Below, piece after piece: positions 6,294-12,991 of a stretch of DNA of 35,565 nt. The first letter of the stretch is position 1. Each line of letters begins with the position of its first letter. This DNA comes from Desulfamplus sp. GTDB lineage: Bacteria; Desulfobacterota; Desulfobacteria; Desulfobacterales; Desulfobacteraceae. The stretch is taken from NCBI GenBank assembly GCA_015232935.1, contig JADFYT010000004.1:1-35565 (forward strand). The letters are read 5' to 3'. The position numbers were made by a program, and so were the translations under genes. A model generated the notes under the pieces. That model did no database searches, was not told the DNA's origin, and was given only the letters and a program-made list of their open reading frames with translations.

Positions 6294-8195
6294 TTATGGT
6301 TTAACCACAACCTTTTTCTGATCAGTCGTACTATTATGGTTATTCAAACCCGATTTCTGGTCAGCCGCCTTGACCTGAGCTATTGCCTGCCAGATCAGCT
6401 CCAGTTTTGCCGAGATCTCTTTTAGCTCATTTTCAATATCTGCAATATCTATCTGCTTTGTATCAATGTTGGCTGTTTTTGTTAAAACCGACTTGAGTTT
6501 GATCAAGTCAGAGTTACCCTCTTCATTTATGGCCGCTTCTTCCGATATGACAGGTTCTTCTGATATGGCGGGTTTTTCGGATATGAGAGATTCTTCAGGA
6601 TTTTTTATTGAGCCGGCACTGCTTGATTTGTTCATCAAATCATCTTTTGCAAGGTTCTTTTTATTGTGATCTCCGGAATTTCCCATTTTCTGGTACCGCT
6701 CTTCCAGACGCTGCTCTATCTTTGAGATAAGAGCAAGAAGATGGCCTGACCTGAAACGCACTTCATCTATTTGCTGCTCAAGCTCTTTTTCTGCAAGGTG
6801 GTTGTTATCGCCATCTGGTGATGTCGCCGGTAGGTTTTTTGTTGTTTCTTCCGGTTCTGGTGGTGCTGTTGTTGATTGTGCTGCTATTGTTTCTGCTGGT
6901 GTCAATGTCGTTCTCTGTGCTGGTTGTTCTGTTGTCTGTGCTGGCGATGGTTCTATTGCTGGAAATGAGCCGTCAGATTGAATAGTTAGGGCAGATGCAG
7001 TGTATTCATTTGAAGGCCGGCCGGCAGTTTCAGGTTGGTTGACAAAATCATGCTGGTTTGAGGTTTCATGCTGGTTTGCAATTTCAGGCTGATTTACAGT
7101 TTTATTTTGGCTCAAAGTTTCAGGCTGATTGATGGCAGAAGAAACTTCTGTTGTGGCATTAAGATCAAATATCCCTGTCGCATTGATATTAAAAAGCCCC
7201 ATGGCTTCAAGATGTGGTGCTGCTAATGAAATTATGTTTGTTTGTCCTGATCTGGTCAGTATTGATAATCCTATAAGTGACGCAATGCCCAGATAAAGAG
7301 CAATGCACAGGTATGCATAGGATTGTTTTTTTCTGCCAAGGATGCTTTTTAGCTGCAAAAAAAGATAGATCAGGAATCCCAGCGGCAGCAGAAACTCAAA
7401 AAAGAGATAGGCGGGCTTGAGAAAAAATGGCCATCTGGAAAACAACTTCAGATCAAGCACTGCCTGCATCACTGTAAGATCATTTCTAAGACCCGCAATA
7501 AAAGGAAAGCAGCAGAAAAGAGCCAGCAGAAAGACTGGAATAACTACCACCTGGCTGCTTTTCAGAAAAAAGAATGATGCATAAAACAAGATGGCAGAGC
7601 TTATAAAAAACATAAACAGAAGTTTGAAGTAGGATATGCCAAAAATAAGGAAGTGCTGATCCAAAGGCGGATTGTTAAGATAGAAAATCAACAGTACGGG
7701 AAGAGCAAGCCCAATGAGAAAAAGTGCGGAAGCGATAAACAGTAGTGATTGCCCCATGGACTCTGCCTGGTTGATCCTGTTAAACTCGTTGCTTTTTTTT
7801 CTGGAATAAAAGTGATCTTCAAAACTCTCGCCATTTTCTGAATCTCTTTTTTCAAGAAATTTTCTCTTTTCCGGCTTCTCCTGATAATCTTCATCTTCAA
7901 ACAATTCTCTCTCTTCATCATGGTCATCTTCAGATATGGCTCTATACTCCTCATCTTTGGATGTCCCGCTCTTTTTATAAAGATAATCATCACTATCTTG
8001 ATCCAGATTCATGCCTTTATTACAGTTTGTATATTCATCAGAAGTACTCTCAAAAGAGTCATTGTCAAGCTCCAATCTGCTTTTGGTGAAATCATCGTCA
8101 AATATCCTGTCTTCAACAGTATCTCTATTTGCATCAGAGTTCTTTTTAAAATATTTTCTTTTTCCCGCAAAAGACTTTTTGTTCTTTTTCCTCAT
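6294..8195 (-). CDS. Charged multi-pass membrane protein with repetitive tail, unknown function
   Basis: The start at 8195 (MRKKNKKSF) follows GGGGG 3 bases upstream. An in-frame ATG at 8303 would add 36 residues derived from a dispersed repeat and is rejected. The 633-residue product has a highly charged N-terminus (1-150), then about five hydrophobic segments (roughly 155-345), then a low-complexity region with NQPE/NQHE repeats, a Pro/Thr/Ala-rich stretch, a coiled coil (LEQQIDEVRFRSGHLLAL) and ISEEP-type repeats, ending with another short helical region. I recognise no family. It converges on the MinD-like gene with a 13-base gap, so it is not in that operon, but a membrane partner of the cytoskeletal cluster is conceivable. 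The repeats suggest rapid evolution of the tail. Confidence 0.8.
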   Translation of the reverse strand: MRKKNKKSFAGKRKYFKKNSDANRDTVEDRIFDDDFTKSRLELDNDSFESTSDEYTNCNKGMNLDQDSDDYLYKKSGTSKDEEYRAISEDDHDEERELFEDEDYQEKPEKRKFLEKRDSENGESFEDHFYSRKKSNEFNRINQAESMGQSLLFIASALFLIGLALPVLLIFYLNNPPLDQHFLIFGISYFKLLFMFFISSAILFYASFFFLKSSQVVVIPVFLLALFCCFPFIAGLRNDLTVMQAVLDLKLFSRWPFFLKPAYLFFEFLLPLGFLIYLFLQLKSILGRKKQSYAYLCIALYLGIASLIGLSILTRSGQTNIISLAAPHLEAMGLFNINATGIFDLNATTEVSSAINQPETLSQNKTVNQPEIANQHETSNQHDFVNQPETAGRPSNEYTASALTIQSDGSFPAIEPSPAQTTEQPAQRTTLTPAETIAAQSTTAPPEPEETTKNLPATSPDGDNNHLAEKELEQQIDEVRFRSGHLLALISKIEQRLEERYQKMGNSGDHNKKNLAKDDLMNKSSSAGSIKNPEESLISEKPAISEEPVISEEAAINEEGNSDLIKLKSVLTKTANIDTKQIDIADIENELKEISAKLELIWQAIAQVKAADQKSGLNNHNSTTDQKKVVVKP

Positions 8196-8277
8196 AATAC
8201 CCCCGAATTTTAACTTTCTGCCGAGAAGTCCCCTTCCTGAGCGTAGCAAAGGGATGGGTAGTTGACTGGCTCGATTC

Positions 8278-8318
8278 TGGCCATTTTGCATCGTGAAAAT
8301 CATAATGCATTTTCACGG
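8278..8318 (-). repeat. Dispersed 41-bp repeat, copy A, with internal hairpin
   Basis: Read on the minus strand, this 41-bp stretch begins CCGTGAAAATGCATTATGAT and ends TGGCCA. It matches 9878-9918 at 33 of 41 positions. It contains the inverted repeat CGTGAAAA (8292-8299) / TTTTCACG (8310-8317). It lies in the divergent region between the 8195 and 8443 genes. Confidence 0.75.
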
Positions 8319-8369
8319 TAAAAATATCTGAGCTTTTTATAATGCCGTTAAAGACAAAGTCAAACAGAA

Positions 8370-8401
8370 TAAACATGGCTCCAAATGGCCATGAATGTTT
8401 A
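8370..8401. other. Inverted repeat in the divergent intergenic region
   Basis: TAAACAT (8370-8376) and ATGTTTA (8395-8401) form 7-bp arms around an 18-base centre that itself contains GGC/GCC. It lies 42 bases before the comF-like start. It could be an operator or an RNA hairpin; nothing decides between them. Confidence 0.3.
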
Positions 8402-8442
8402 GTGTGGATATTTTTTTTTGTTTATGAGAGTATTTTTTTCAA

Positions 8443-9333
8443 ATGAATACTATACTTGAAAACATTACAAAAGTTTTTACGGAAGCTCTTTTCCCGCCGA
8501 AATGCCTGAAATGCGGAAAGTTTTTAATAACAGACAGAGCTGATAGCCTTATGAAAATCAAAAATCCGGAAATTTCGGATATTGAGCCCGGTTATTCAAG
8601 AATGCTCAATATTGGGTCGGTTGCTCCTGAAGTTTCGGATATAAAACCTGTTGACTCGAATGTTCCGGGAATTGAATCGTTAACTAACCACTTTTTGCAA
8701 TATTTTTGCTCCTCATGTTTTAAAGATGCCCGGGAGGATCAGACAAAACGATCAGTATATGATTGTCAATCGCACTCCTTCTGCATCGCTGCATCTGCAT
8801 CCCGTGCCATATCTGTTGAGATAGAAGCCGCGTCAGCCTATCATGGTGTAGTCAAGGAATCTATCCATCTGCTCAAGTACAGCGGCAAAACAGCTCTGGC
8901 TGATCCTCTTGGAGCCTTGCTGTTTCAAACCTTTGCAAGATATAGTGACAAAACGCCGGTTGATTTCATTGTTCCTGTTCCCCTTTACAGGCTCAGAATG
9001 ATAAAACGCGGGTTTAACCAGTCATTTCTGTTGGTCAGGAATTTCAGAAAATACTGGATCCAGTCCAAGGGTACCGAGCCTGCCTGGAAAATTGATCCTG
9101 AAATTTTAATACGAAAACGCAACACCAAATCCCAGACCGGTTTTGACAGAAAGCAGAGACAGGAGAATATAAAGGATGCTTTTGCCTCAGGAAAAAACAG
9201 GATAATCAGGGATCGGCATATTGTTCTTGTGGATGATGTTTACACAACCGGTGCTACAATCAGGGAAGCGGCAAACATTTTGCTTGAGGCTGGAGCCTCA
9301 TGTGTGGGAGTGGTTGTGGTTGCAAAGGCGTGA
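8443..9333 (+). CDS. comF: ComF-family phosphoribosyltransferase
   Basis: The 296-residue protein begins with a double zinc-finger-like cysteine set (Cys21-x2-Cys24 and Cys89-x2-Cys92). A PRTase fold follows, with VPVPLYRLRMIKRGFNQS in the middle and the PRPP-binding loop IVLVDDVYTTGAT at about 260-272. This is the ComF/GntX family, related to competence protein ComFC, which binds DNA and PRPP-like ligands; its exact reaction is unsettled. An insert between the two cysteine pairs (about 44-80) has two related halves (DIEPGYSR / DIKPVDSN), making the protein longer than the usual 220-250 residues. It is followed by rfaE2-like and pgeF-like genes on the same strand. Confidence 0.9.
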   Translation: MNTILENITKVFTEALFPPKCLKCGKFLITDRADSLMKIKNPEISDIEPGYSRMLNIGSVAPEVSDIKPVDSNVPGIESLTNHFLQYFCSSCFKDAREDQTKRSVYDCQSHSFCIAASASRAISVEIEAASAYHGVVKESIHLLKYSGKTALADPLGALLFQTFARYSDKTPVDFIVPVPLYRLRMIKRGFNQSFLLVRNFRKYWIQSKGTEPAWKIDPEILIRKRNTKSQTGFDRKQRQENIKDAFASGKNRIIRDRHIVLVDDVYTTGATIREAANILLEAGASCVGVVVVAKA

Positions 9334-9352
9334 TTTCAAGCTGAAAAAAACA

Positions 9353-9360
9353 AGGAGGAG
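9353..9360 (+). promoter_or_regulatory. Ribosome-binding site implying a TTG start
   Basis: AGGAGGAG ends 7 bases before TTG 9368, the ideal distance. The first in-frame ATG (9383) would be 22 bases away, and the GTG at 9370 is out of frame and soon stops. Confidence 0.65.
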
Positions 9361-9367
9361 CGGTTTT

Positions 9368-9877
9368 TTGTGCCAAAATTTTATGAAAAGAGATAAAAAA
9401 CAGAAAATTGTAGATAGAGATGAGATAAGGAATATTGTTGATCAACATAAATCCAGATATCATACTGTTGTTTTTACCAACGGATGCTTTGATATTCTTC
9501 ACGCCGGGCACGTCAGCTATCTTGCTGCGGCTGCCGAGCTTGGAGATGTTCTTGTGGTGGGATTGAATTCCGATATCTCGGTCAAACTGATAAAGGGAGA
9601 CAAAAGACCTGTTGTTCAGGAGGCACACAGGGCAAAGGTTCTGGCAGCTCTTGAGTGTGTTGATTATGTGGTGCTTTTTGATGAGCCTGATCCCGGAAAT
9701 CTTGTCAAAAATATAACGCCCAATATGCTTGTAAAGGGTGCGGACTGGACTGAAGATAAAATTATCGGAGCTGATTTTGTGAAGCAGTCCGGTGGAAAGG
9801 TTGAGCGTATAAATCTTGTTCCTGAAATTTCAACCACCGCAATTATTGAACGGATAATCATGAGATATGGTGGTTAA
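9368..9877 (+). CDS. rfaE2: RfaE2-like D-glycero-beta-D-manno-heptose-1-phosphate adenylyltransferase
   Basis: With the TTG start the protein has 169 residues, the usual size of the stand-alone C-terminal domain of HldE. The nucleotidyltransferase signature FTNGCFDILHAGHVSYL (HxGH = HAGH) is near residue 35, followed by VGLNSDISVKLIKGDKRPV. The C-terminal ISTTAIIERI resembles the ISTTxIIxKI ending of the family. It transfers AMP from ATP to heptose-1-phosphate to make ADP-heptose for the LPS inner core, in the cytoplasm. This implies an LPS-bearing outer membrane. The start 34 bases after comF and the strong ribosome-binding site suggest co-transcription. The kinase half (RfaE1) is not in the window. 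Confidence 0.9.
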   Translation: MCQNFMKRDKKQKIVDRDEIRNIVDQHKSRYHTVVFTNGCFDILHAGHVSYLAAAAELGDVLVVGLNSDISVKLIKGDKRPVVQEAHRAKVLAALECVDYVVLFDEPDPGNLVKNITPNMLVKGADWTEDKIIGADFVKQSGGKVERINLVPEISTTAIIERIIMRYGG

Positions 9878-9918
9878 CCATGAAAATCCATTATGATTTT
9901 AATGATTCTCAGTGGCCA
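9878..9918 (+). repeat. Dispersed 41-bp repeat, copy C
   Basis: It begins CCATGAAAATCCATTATGAT and ends TGGCCA, with 33 of 41 matches to the minus strand of 8278-8318. It starts directly after the rfaE2 stop codon. A short frame inside it reads IHYDFNDSQWP, parallel to MHYDFHDAKWP in copy A, but it overlaps pgeF out of frame and is not called as a gene. Confidence 0.7.
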
Positions 9919-9980
9919 CATAACGGCGATGAATGTTTTATATACAGAGGACTTCATAACGAACGGAGGACTTCATACCA

Positions 9981-10850
9981 ATGCATTTGTGCAAATCTTC
10001 AAACGATAACCCTGATTACTACTGTTTTGACAACCTTTGTGCATTTCCTGGTCTTGTGCATGGCGTATTTACAAGAGATGGCGGTAGCAGCGACCTTGAT
10101 TTCAGATCACTTAATGTCGGGCTTTCAGTAGGAGATGACAAGGAGAATGTCTGCTTGAACAGAGAAAAAATTGCCCGATCCATGGGGATAGCCGAACATC
10201 ATGCTATCTATCTTAACCAGGTACATGGAAAGGAGTTTCTTGTGCTCAAGGATCAGATATTACCTGAATTGGCAGGTGGAGATATATCTGTTGGTCATAT
10301 GCTCAAAGAAGAGCCGTTAGAGAAAGAGGGCATGGTTAAAAAAAATGGCGTATTGCCCAAAGTACCTCTTTGTGCCAGAGATGCTGACGGCATTGTGACC
10401 AACATTAAAGGGATACTCGCAGTTATGCAGGTAGCAGATTGTCAGGCTGTGATACTTTATGATCCTGTCAGGCAGGTTGTCGCCAATATACATTCAGGAT
10501 GGCGTGGAAGCCTTCTTGATATAGTTGGCAGGGGAGTAGATATAATGACAGAGGATTTTGGCTCTGATCCTGTTCATATTCATGCGGGCATTGGTCCATC
10601 TCTTGGCCCGTGCTGTGCCGAGTTCAAAAATTACCGCGATGAAATTCCTGAACAGTTCTGGAAATACAAAACAGGGCAATACCACTTTGATTTCTGGCAG
10701 ACAAGCTGCGACCAGTTGGCTGAAAAAGGCATTTGTCCTGAAAATATAGAGGTCTCCAGAATATGCACCCCATGCACATCTCATATTTTTTATTCATACA
10801 GAAAAGAGAACATTACAGGCCGTTTTGCCGTGGCTGCCGGTTTGATTTAG
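9981..10850 (+). CDS. pgeF: PgeF/YfiH-type laccase-domain protein (purine nucleoside phosphorylase / peptidoglycan editing factor)
   Basis: The ATG at 9981 lies 10 bases after GGAGGA (9965-9970). The 289-residue protein has the three zinc ligands of the family: His82 in NQVHGKEF, Cys154 in VADCQAVIL and His171 in NIHSGWRG, followed by GIGPSLGPCCAEF. Family members (YfiH, YlmD, human LACC1/FAMIN) act on purine nucleosides, and E. coli PgeF prevents misincorporation of serine in peptidoglycan precursors. They are cytoplasmic and not true laccases. Residues about 98-130 are a charged insert. It follows rfaE2 with a 103-base gap holding a dispersed repeat and the duplicated sequence GAGGACTTCATA. 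Confidence 0.92.
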   Translation: MHLCKSSNDNPDYYCFDNLCAFPGLVHGVFTRDGGSSDLDFRSLNVGLSVGDDKENVCLNREKIARSMGIAEHHAIYLNQVHGKEFLVLKDQILPELAGGDISVGHMLKEEPLEKEGMVKKNGVLPKVPLCARDADGIVTNIKGILAVMQVADCQAVILYDPVRQVVANIHSGWRGSLLDIVGRGVDIMTEDFGSDPVHIHAGIGPSLGPCCAEFKNYRDEIPEQFWKYKTGQYHFDFWQTSCDQLAEKGICPENIEVSRICTPCTSHIFYSYRKENITGRFAVAAGLI

Positions 10851-10914
10851 AGTACTCTTGAGGCCAGGGTGAAAAAACTTTGAAGCCAAGGTGAGAAAAA
10901 GAGAAATTTTGACA

Positions 10915-10943
10915 TTGACTTGAAATAAATCATGTGTTAATTC
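10915..10943 (+). promoter_or_regulatory. Possible sigma-70-type promoter for the ATP synthase F0 operon
   Basis: TTGACT (10915-10920) is followed after 17 bases by TAATTC (10938-10943), 54 bases before the atpZ-like start. A second TTGACA directly precedes it at 10909. The -10 match is weak. Just upstream is an imperfect 22-bp direct repeat (GGCCAGGGTGAAAAA / AGCCAAGGTGAGAAAAA). Confidence 0.3.
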
Positions 10944-10996
10944 CACTTGAATCATTAAGGTCTCCGCTTGAACTGACAGATAAAAGGTCTATGTAG

Positions 10997-11215
10997 ATGA
11001 AAAAAGAGACATCCAAAACCATACGAGAGCTTGCTTATTACAGCAGTCTTGGTCTTACGGTGGCACTCTCAATATTTATAGGACTTTTTATAGGTATATG
11101 GCTTGATGGGAAATTTGACACAAAACCTGTTTTGACAATGGTGTTTCTGGGACTTGGCATTGCTGCCGGTTTCAGGAATCTGGTCATGGCAGCAAAAAGG
11201 AGCAGAAAACTGTAG
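10997..11215 (+). CDS. atpZ: AtpZ/AtpI-like small membrane protein of the ATP synthase operon
   Basis: The 72-residue protein has two transmembrane helices (about 15-35 and 42-62) linked by a short loop with the conserved GIWLDGKFDTKP pattern of the AtpZ/AtpI family. AtpZ is thought to help assemble the c-ring or to import Mg/Ca for the F-type ATP synthase. Its place immediately before atpI, atpB and atpE supports this. The ATG is preceded by AAAAGG about 9 bases upstream. The order atpZ-atpI-atpB-atpE is typical of bacteria with a separate F0 operon. Confidence 0.85.
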   Translation: MKKETSKTIRELAYYSSLGLTVALSIFIGLFIGIWLDGKFDTKPVLTMVFLGLGIAAGFRNLVMAAKRSRKL

Positions 11216-11222
11216 CAATACT

Positions 11223-11654
11223 ATGGATATGGATATTCATCGAAGAATGGCAAGTTTTGTCGTTAAATCAAACTGGTTTCTTTTTGTTGTGGCAACGCTT
11301 CTCGGTTTTATCAACACCCCTTTCAAATTCGCCCTTGGCATTTTGTGCGGCGGCATCCTTGTTACATTGAATTTTCATCTTCTCAGGCACACACTCTATA
11401 AAGCATTTGACCCTTCAAAAATGGAATTTAGCAGCAGAAACATGACACCCTGGCAGGGGCGTTCCATATTGAATGCGGTTCTTTTTAAATATTATATCCG
11501 GTTTGCGATAAGCGGAATTGTGATATTCGCGCTTATAAACAAGAATATAGTTGAGCCGATGGGGCTTATTATTGGCCTCTCGGTTGTGGTTGCAAGCATC
11601 ATGGCTGCAACCGCACTTGAGTTAACAAGACTTATTTTCAAGGAGGCGGTCTAA
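11223..11654 (+). CDS. atpI: ATP synthase subunit I-like protein
   Basis: From ATG 11223 the product has 143 residues; the open frame extends upstream into atpZ but that part is not plausible protein. Four hydrophobic segments are seen: FLFVVATLLGFINTPFKFAL, GILCGGILVTLNFHLL, FAISGIVIFALI and GLIIGLSVVVASIMAATAL. This fits the AtpI family of poorly conserved assembly factors for the F0 c-ring. It starts 7 bases after atpZ and its stop is one base before the GTG of atpB, so the three genes are tightly coupled. A second ATG at 11229 is also possible. Confidence 0.8.
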   Translation: MDMDIHRRMASFVVKSNWFLFVVATLLGFINTPFKFALGILCGGILVTLNFHLLRHTLYKAFDPSKMEFSSRNMTPWQGRSILNAVLFKYYIRFAISGIVIFALINKNIVEPMGLIIGLSVVVASIMAATALELTRLIFKEAV

Positions 11655-11655
11655 G

Positions 11656-12345
11656 GTGGAACATCCGTATCTGTTTTTTGTAAAGCTATTTGAAGTAATA
11701 GGTCTGGGTCACTTTGTCCATGCGAATGTTCATGTTGTTTATATGTGGGTGGTCATGGCGATACTGATTCTGTTGGGCTGGCTTGCTGGTAAGAATACCA
11801 AGCTGGTTCCTGAACCTGTCCAGAATGTTTTTGAGGTTCTGGTTTCCGGTCTTGAGGAGTTCATGGTTGAAATTACCGGCGAAGAGGGAAGATGGCTTTT
11901 CCCCCTTGCGGCATCCATATTTCTCTTTGTGTTTATTGGAAACCTCATTGGCCTTGTGCCCGGGTTTTTCCCGCCCACGGCAAATCTTAATACAACCGCG
12001 GCTCTTGCTCTTGTGACGGTTGTTTTTACCCATGTGATTGGTATCAGGTATCATGGGGCAAACTACTACAAGCACTTTATAGGGCCGGTCTGGTGGATGA
12101 TCCCCATTATTCTGCCTATCGAGCTTATTGGCCACGCTGCAAGAATACTCTCTCTCTCTTTCCGTCTTTTTGGAAACATGATGGGACATGAGCTTGTTCT
12201 TGGAATTCTGTTTGCACTTGCCGGTGCCTTTTTTGCTCCACTGCCAATCATGGCACTGGGTATCTTTGTTGCTCTTGTTCAGGCTTTTGTATTTTTCCTT
12301 CTCTCTGTTATGTATTTTACAGGGGCAATGGAGCACGCACACTGA
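11656..12345 (+). CDS. atpB: F0F1 ATP synthase subunit a
   Basis: The GTG at 11656 has AAGGAGG about 8 bases upstream. The 229-residue protein has five to six membrane helices and the family signature SLSFRLFGNMMGHELVLG, where Arg170 is the essential arginine facing the c-ring ion site. Subunit a forms the two half-channels that carry ions to and from the c-ring in the cytoplasmic membrane. The N-terminal part is short, as in many Desulfobacterota. It is followed by a 230-base gap before atpE with palindromic sequences. F1 genes (atpHAGDC) and atpF are absent, so they must lie elsewhere in the genome. Confidence 0.95.
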   Translation: MEHPYLFFVKLFEVIGLGHFVHANVHVVYMWVVMAILILLGWLAGKNTKLVPEPVQNVFEVLVSGLEEFMVEITGEEGRWLFPLAASIFLFVFIGNLIGLVPGFFPPTANLNTTAALALVTVVFTHVIGIRYHGANYYKHFIGPVWWMIPIILPIELIGHAARILSLSFRLFGNMMGHELVLGILFALAGAFFAPLPIMALGIFVALVQAFVFFLLSVMYFTGAMEHAH

Positions 12346-12359
12346 TTTTAAATCAGTGT
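12339..12359. promoter_or_regulatory. Perfect 21-bp palindrome at the end of atpB
   Basis: ACACTGATTT-T-AAATCAGTGT overlaps the atpB stop codon. It would form a 10-bp RNA hairpin. It is not followed by a T-run, so it is more likely an mRNA-stabilising or processing hairpin than a terminator. Confidence 0.6.
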
Positions 12360-12410
12360 TGCCTGTATAGTTAAAAAATAGTCAAGATCAGTAATAAACT
12401 TTTGTTTCTT

Positions 12411-12439
12411 GTATCCGGATTTTTTGATTGTATCCGGAT
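12411..12439. promoter_or_regulatory. Two GTATCCGGAT repeats upstream of atpE
   Basis: GTATCCGGAT occurs at 12411-12420 and 12430-12439, 19 bases apart, and each contains the palindrome ATCCGGAT. The rest of the atpB-atpE gap shows only an AT-rich stretch and the ribosome-binding site AAAAGGAG before atpE. A paired operator is possible but unproven. Confidence 0.4.
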
Positions 12440-12575
12440 AATGCTAAAAAACAAAAATTAAAGAGTAGAAAACGATAATTATCAGCATGTCGCTGATGCG
12501 TTATAAATGGAAAAGCGGGTTTTGGAAGAAGCCGCAGAGTCATTAATCTAATTTTAAGGTAAAAAGGAGAAAAAA

Positions 12576-12845
12576 ATGGATTTTTTTACCGCGTGTGTAT
12601 GGGCAGCAGGCATTGCAATCGGAGTAGCAGCATTTGGTTGCGGTATTGGTCAGGGCATGGGTCTTAACGGTGCAGTACAGGGTATCGCAAGAAATCCTGA
12701 GTCTTCCGGAAAAGTAACTGTAACCCTTCTGATCGGTCTTGCCATGATCGAGTCTCTTTGTATTTATGCCCTTGTTGTTGCTCTTATTCTTATCTATGCA
12801 CACCCACAGGCAGCAGATATTCTCAAGACAATAGCTGGTAGCTGA
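12576..12845 (+). CDS. atpE: F0F1 ATP synthase subunit c
   Basis: The 89-residue protein has two membrane helices (about 5-30 and 50-75) joined by the polar loop ARNPES (38-43). The ion-carrying carboxylate is Glu59 in [15 protein letters not shown]. Gln26, Ser60 and Tyr64 stand at the positions that surround the ion in the Na+-type c-ring of Ilyobacter tartaricus, but the Thr of that set is Leu61 and the Pro before Gln is Cys22, so Na+ versus H+ use cannot be decided. A clear AAAAAGGAG precedes the ATG. The gene is separated from atpB by a 230-base spacer and followed by a strong terminator, so it may be expressed at higher level, as needed for the multi-copy ring. Confidence 0.95.
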   Translation: MDFFTACVWAAGIAIGVAAFGCGIGQGMGLNGAVQGIARNPESSGKVTVTLLIGLAMIESLCIYALVVALILIYAHPQAADILKTIAGS

Positions 12846-12898
12846 TATCAAGCCTTATTATGATTTAAAATAGGGTTTTTTTACAAAAGAGTATTTAT

Positions 12899-12941
12899 AA
12901 GGGATGTTTTGAGTCAGCAAGACTTAAAACATCCCTTTTTT
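12899..12941 (+). terminator. Rho-independent terminator after atpE
   Basis: A 17-bp stem (12899-12915 with 12921-12937, one G-U pair) with loop AGCAA is followed by a T-run. The A-run on the left side also lets it serve the converging peptidase gene. Confidence 0.9.
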
Positions 12942-12991
12942 ATTGCTGTAGGGGCACAGCGTGCTACGCTTCCCCTGATGCTGCCAGACGA

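Noticed and set aside
9880-10131. 83-codon frame beginning MKIHYDFNDSQWP
   Set aside because: It begins in a dispersed repeat and then runs out of frame through the start of pgeF, which has a good ribosome-binding site. Kept only as a repeat observation.
11686-12342. 218-codon open frame antisense to atpB
   Set aside because: atpB on the plus strand has unmistakable family motifs. The antisense product is Lys/Asn/His-rich and has no recognisable features.
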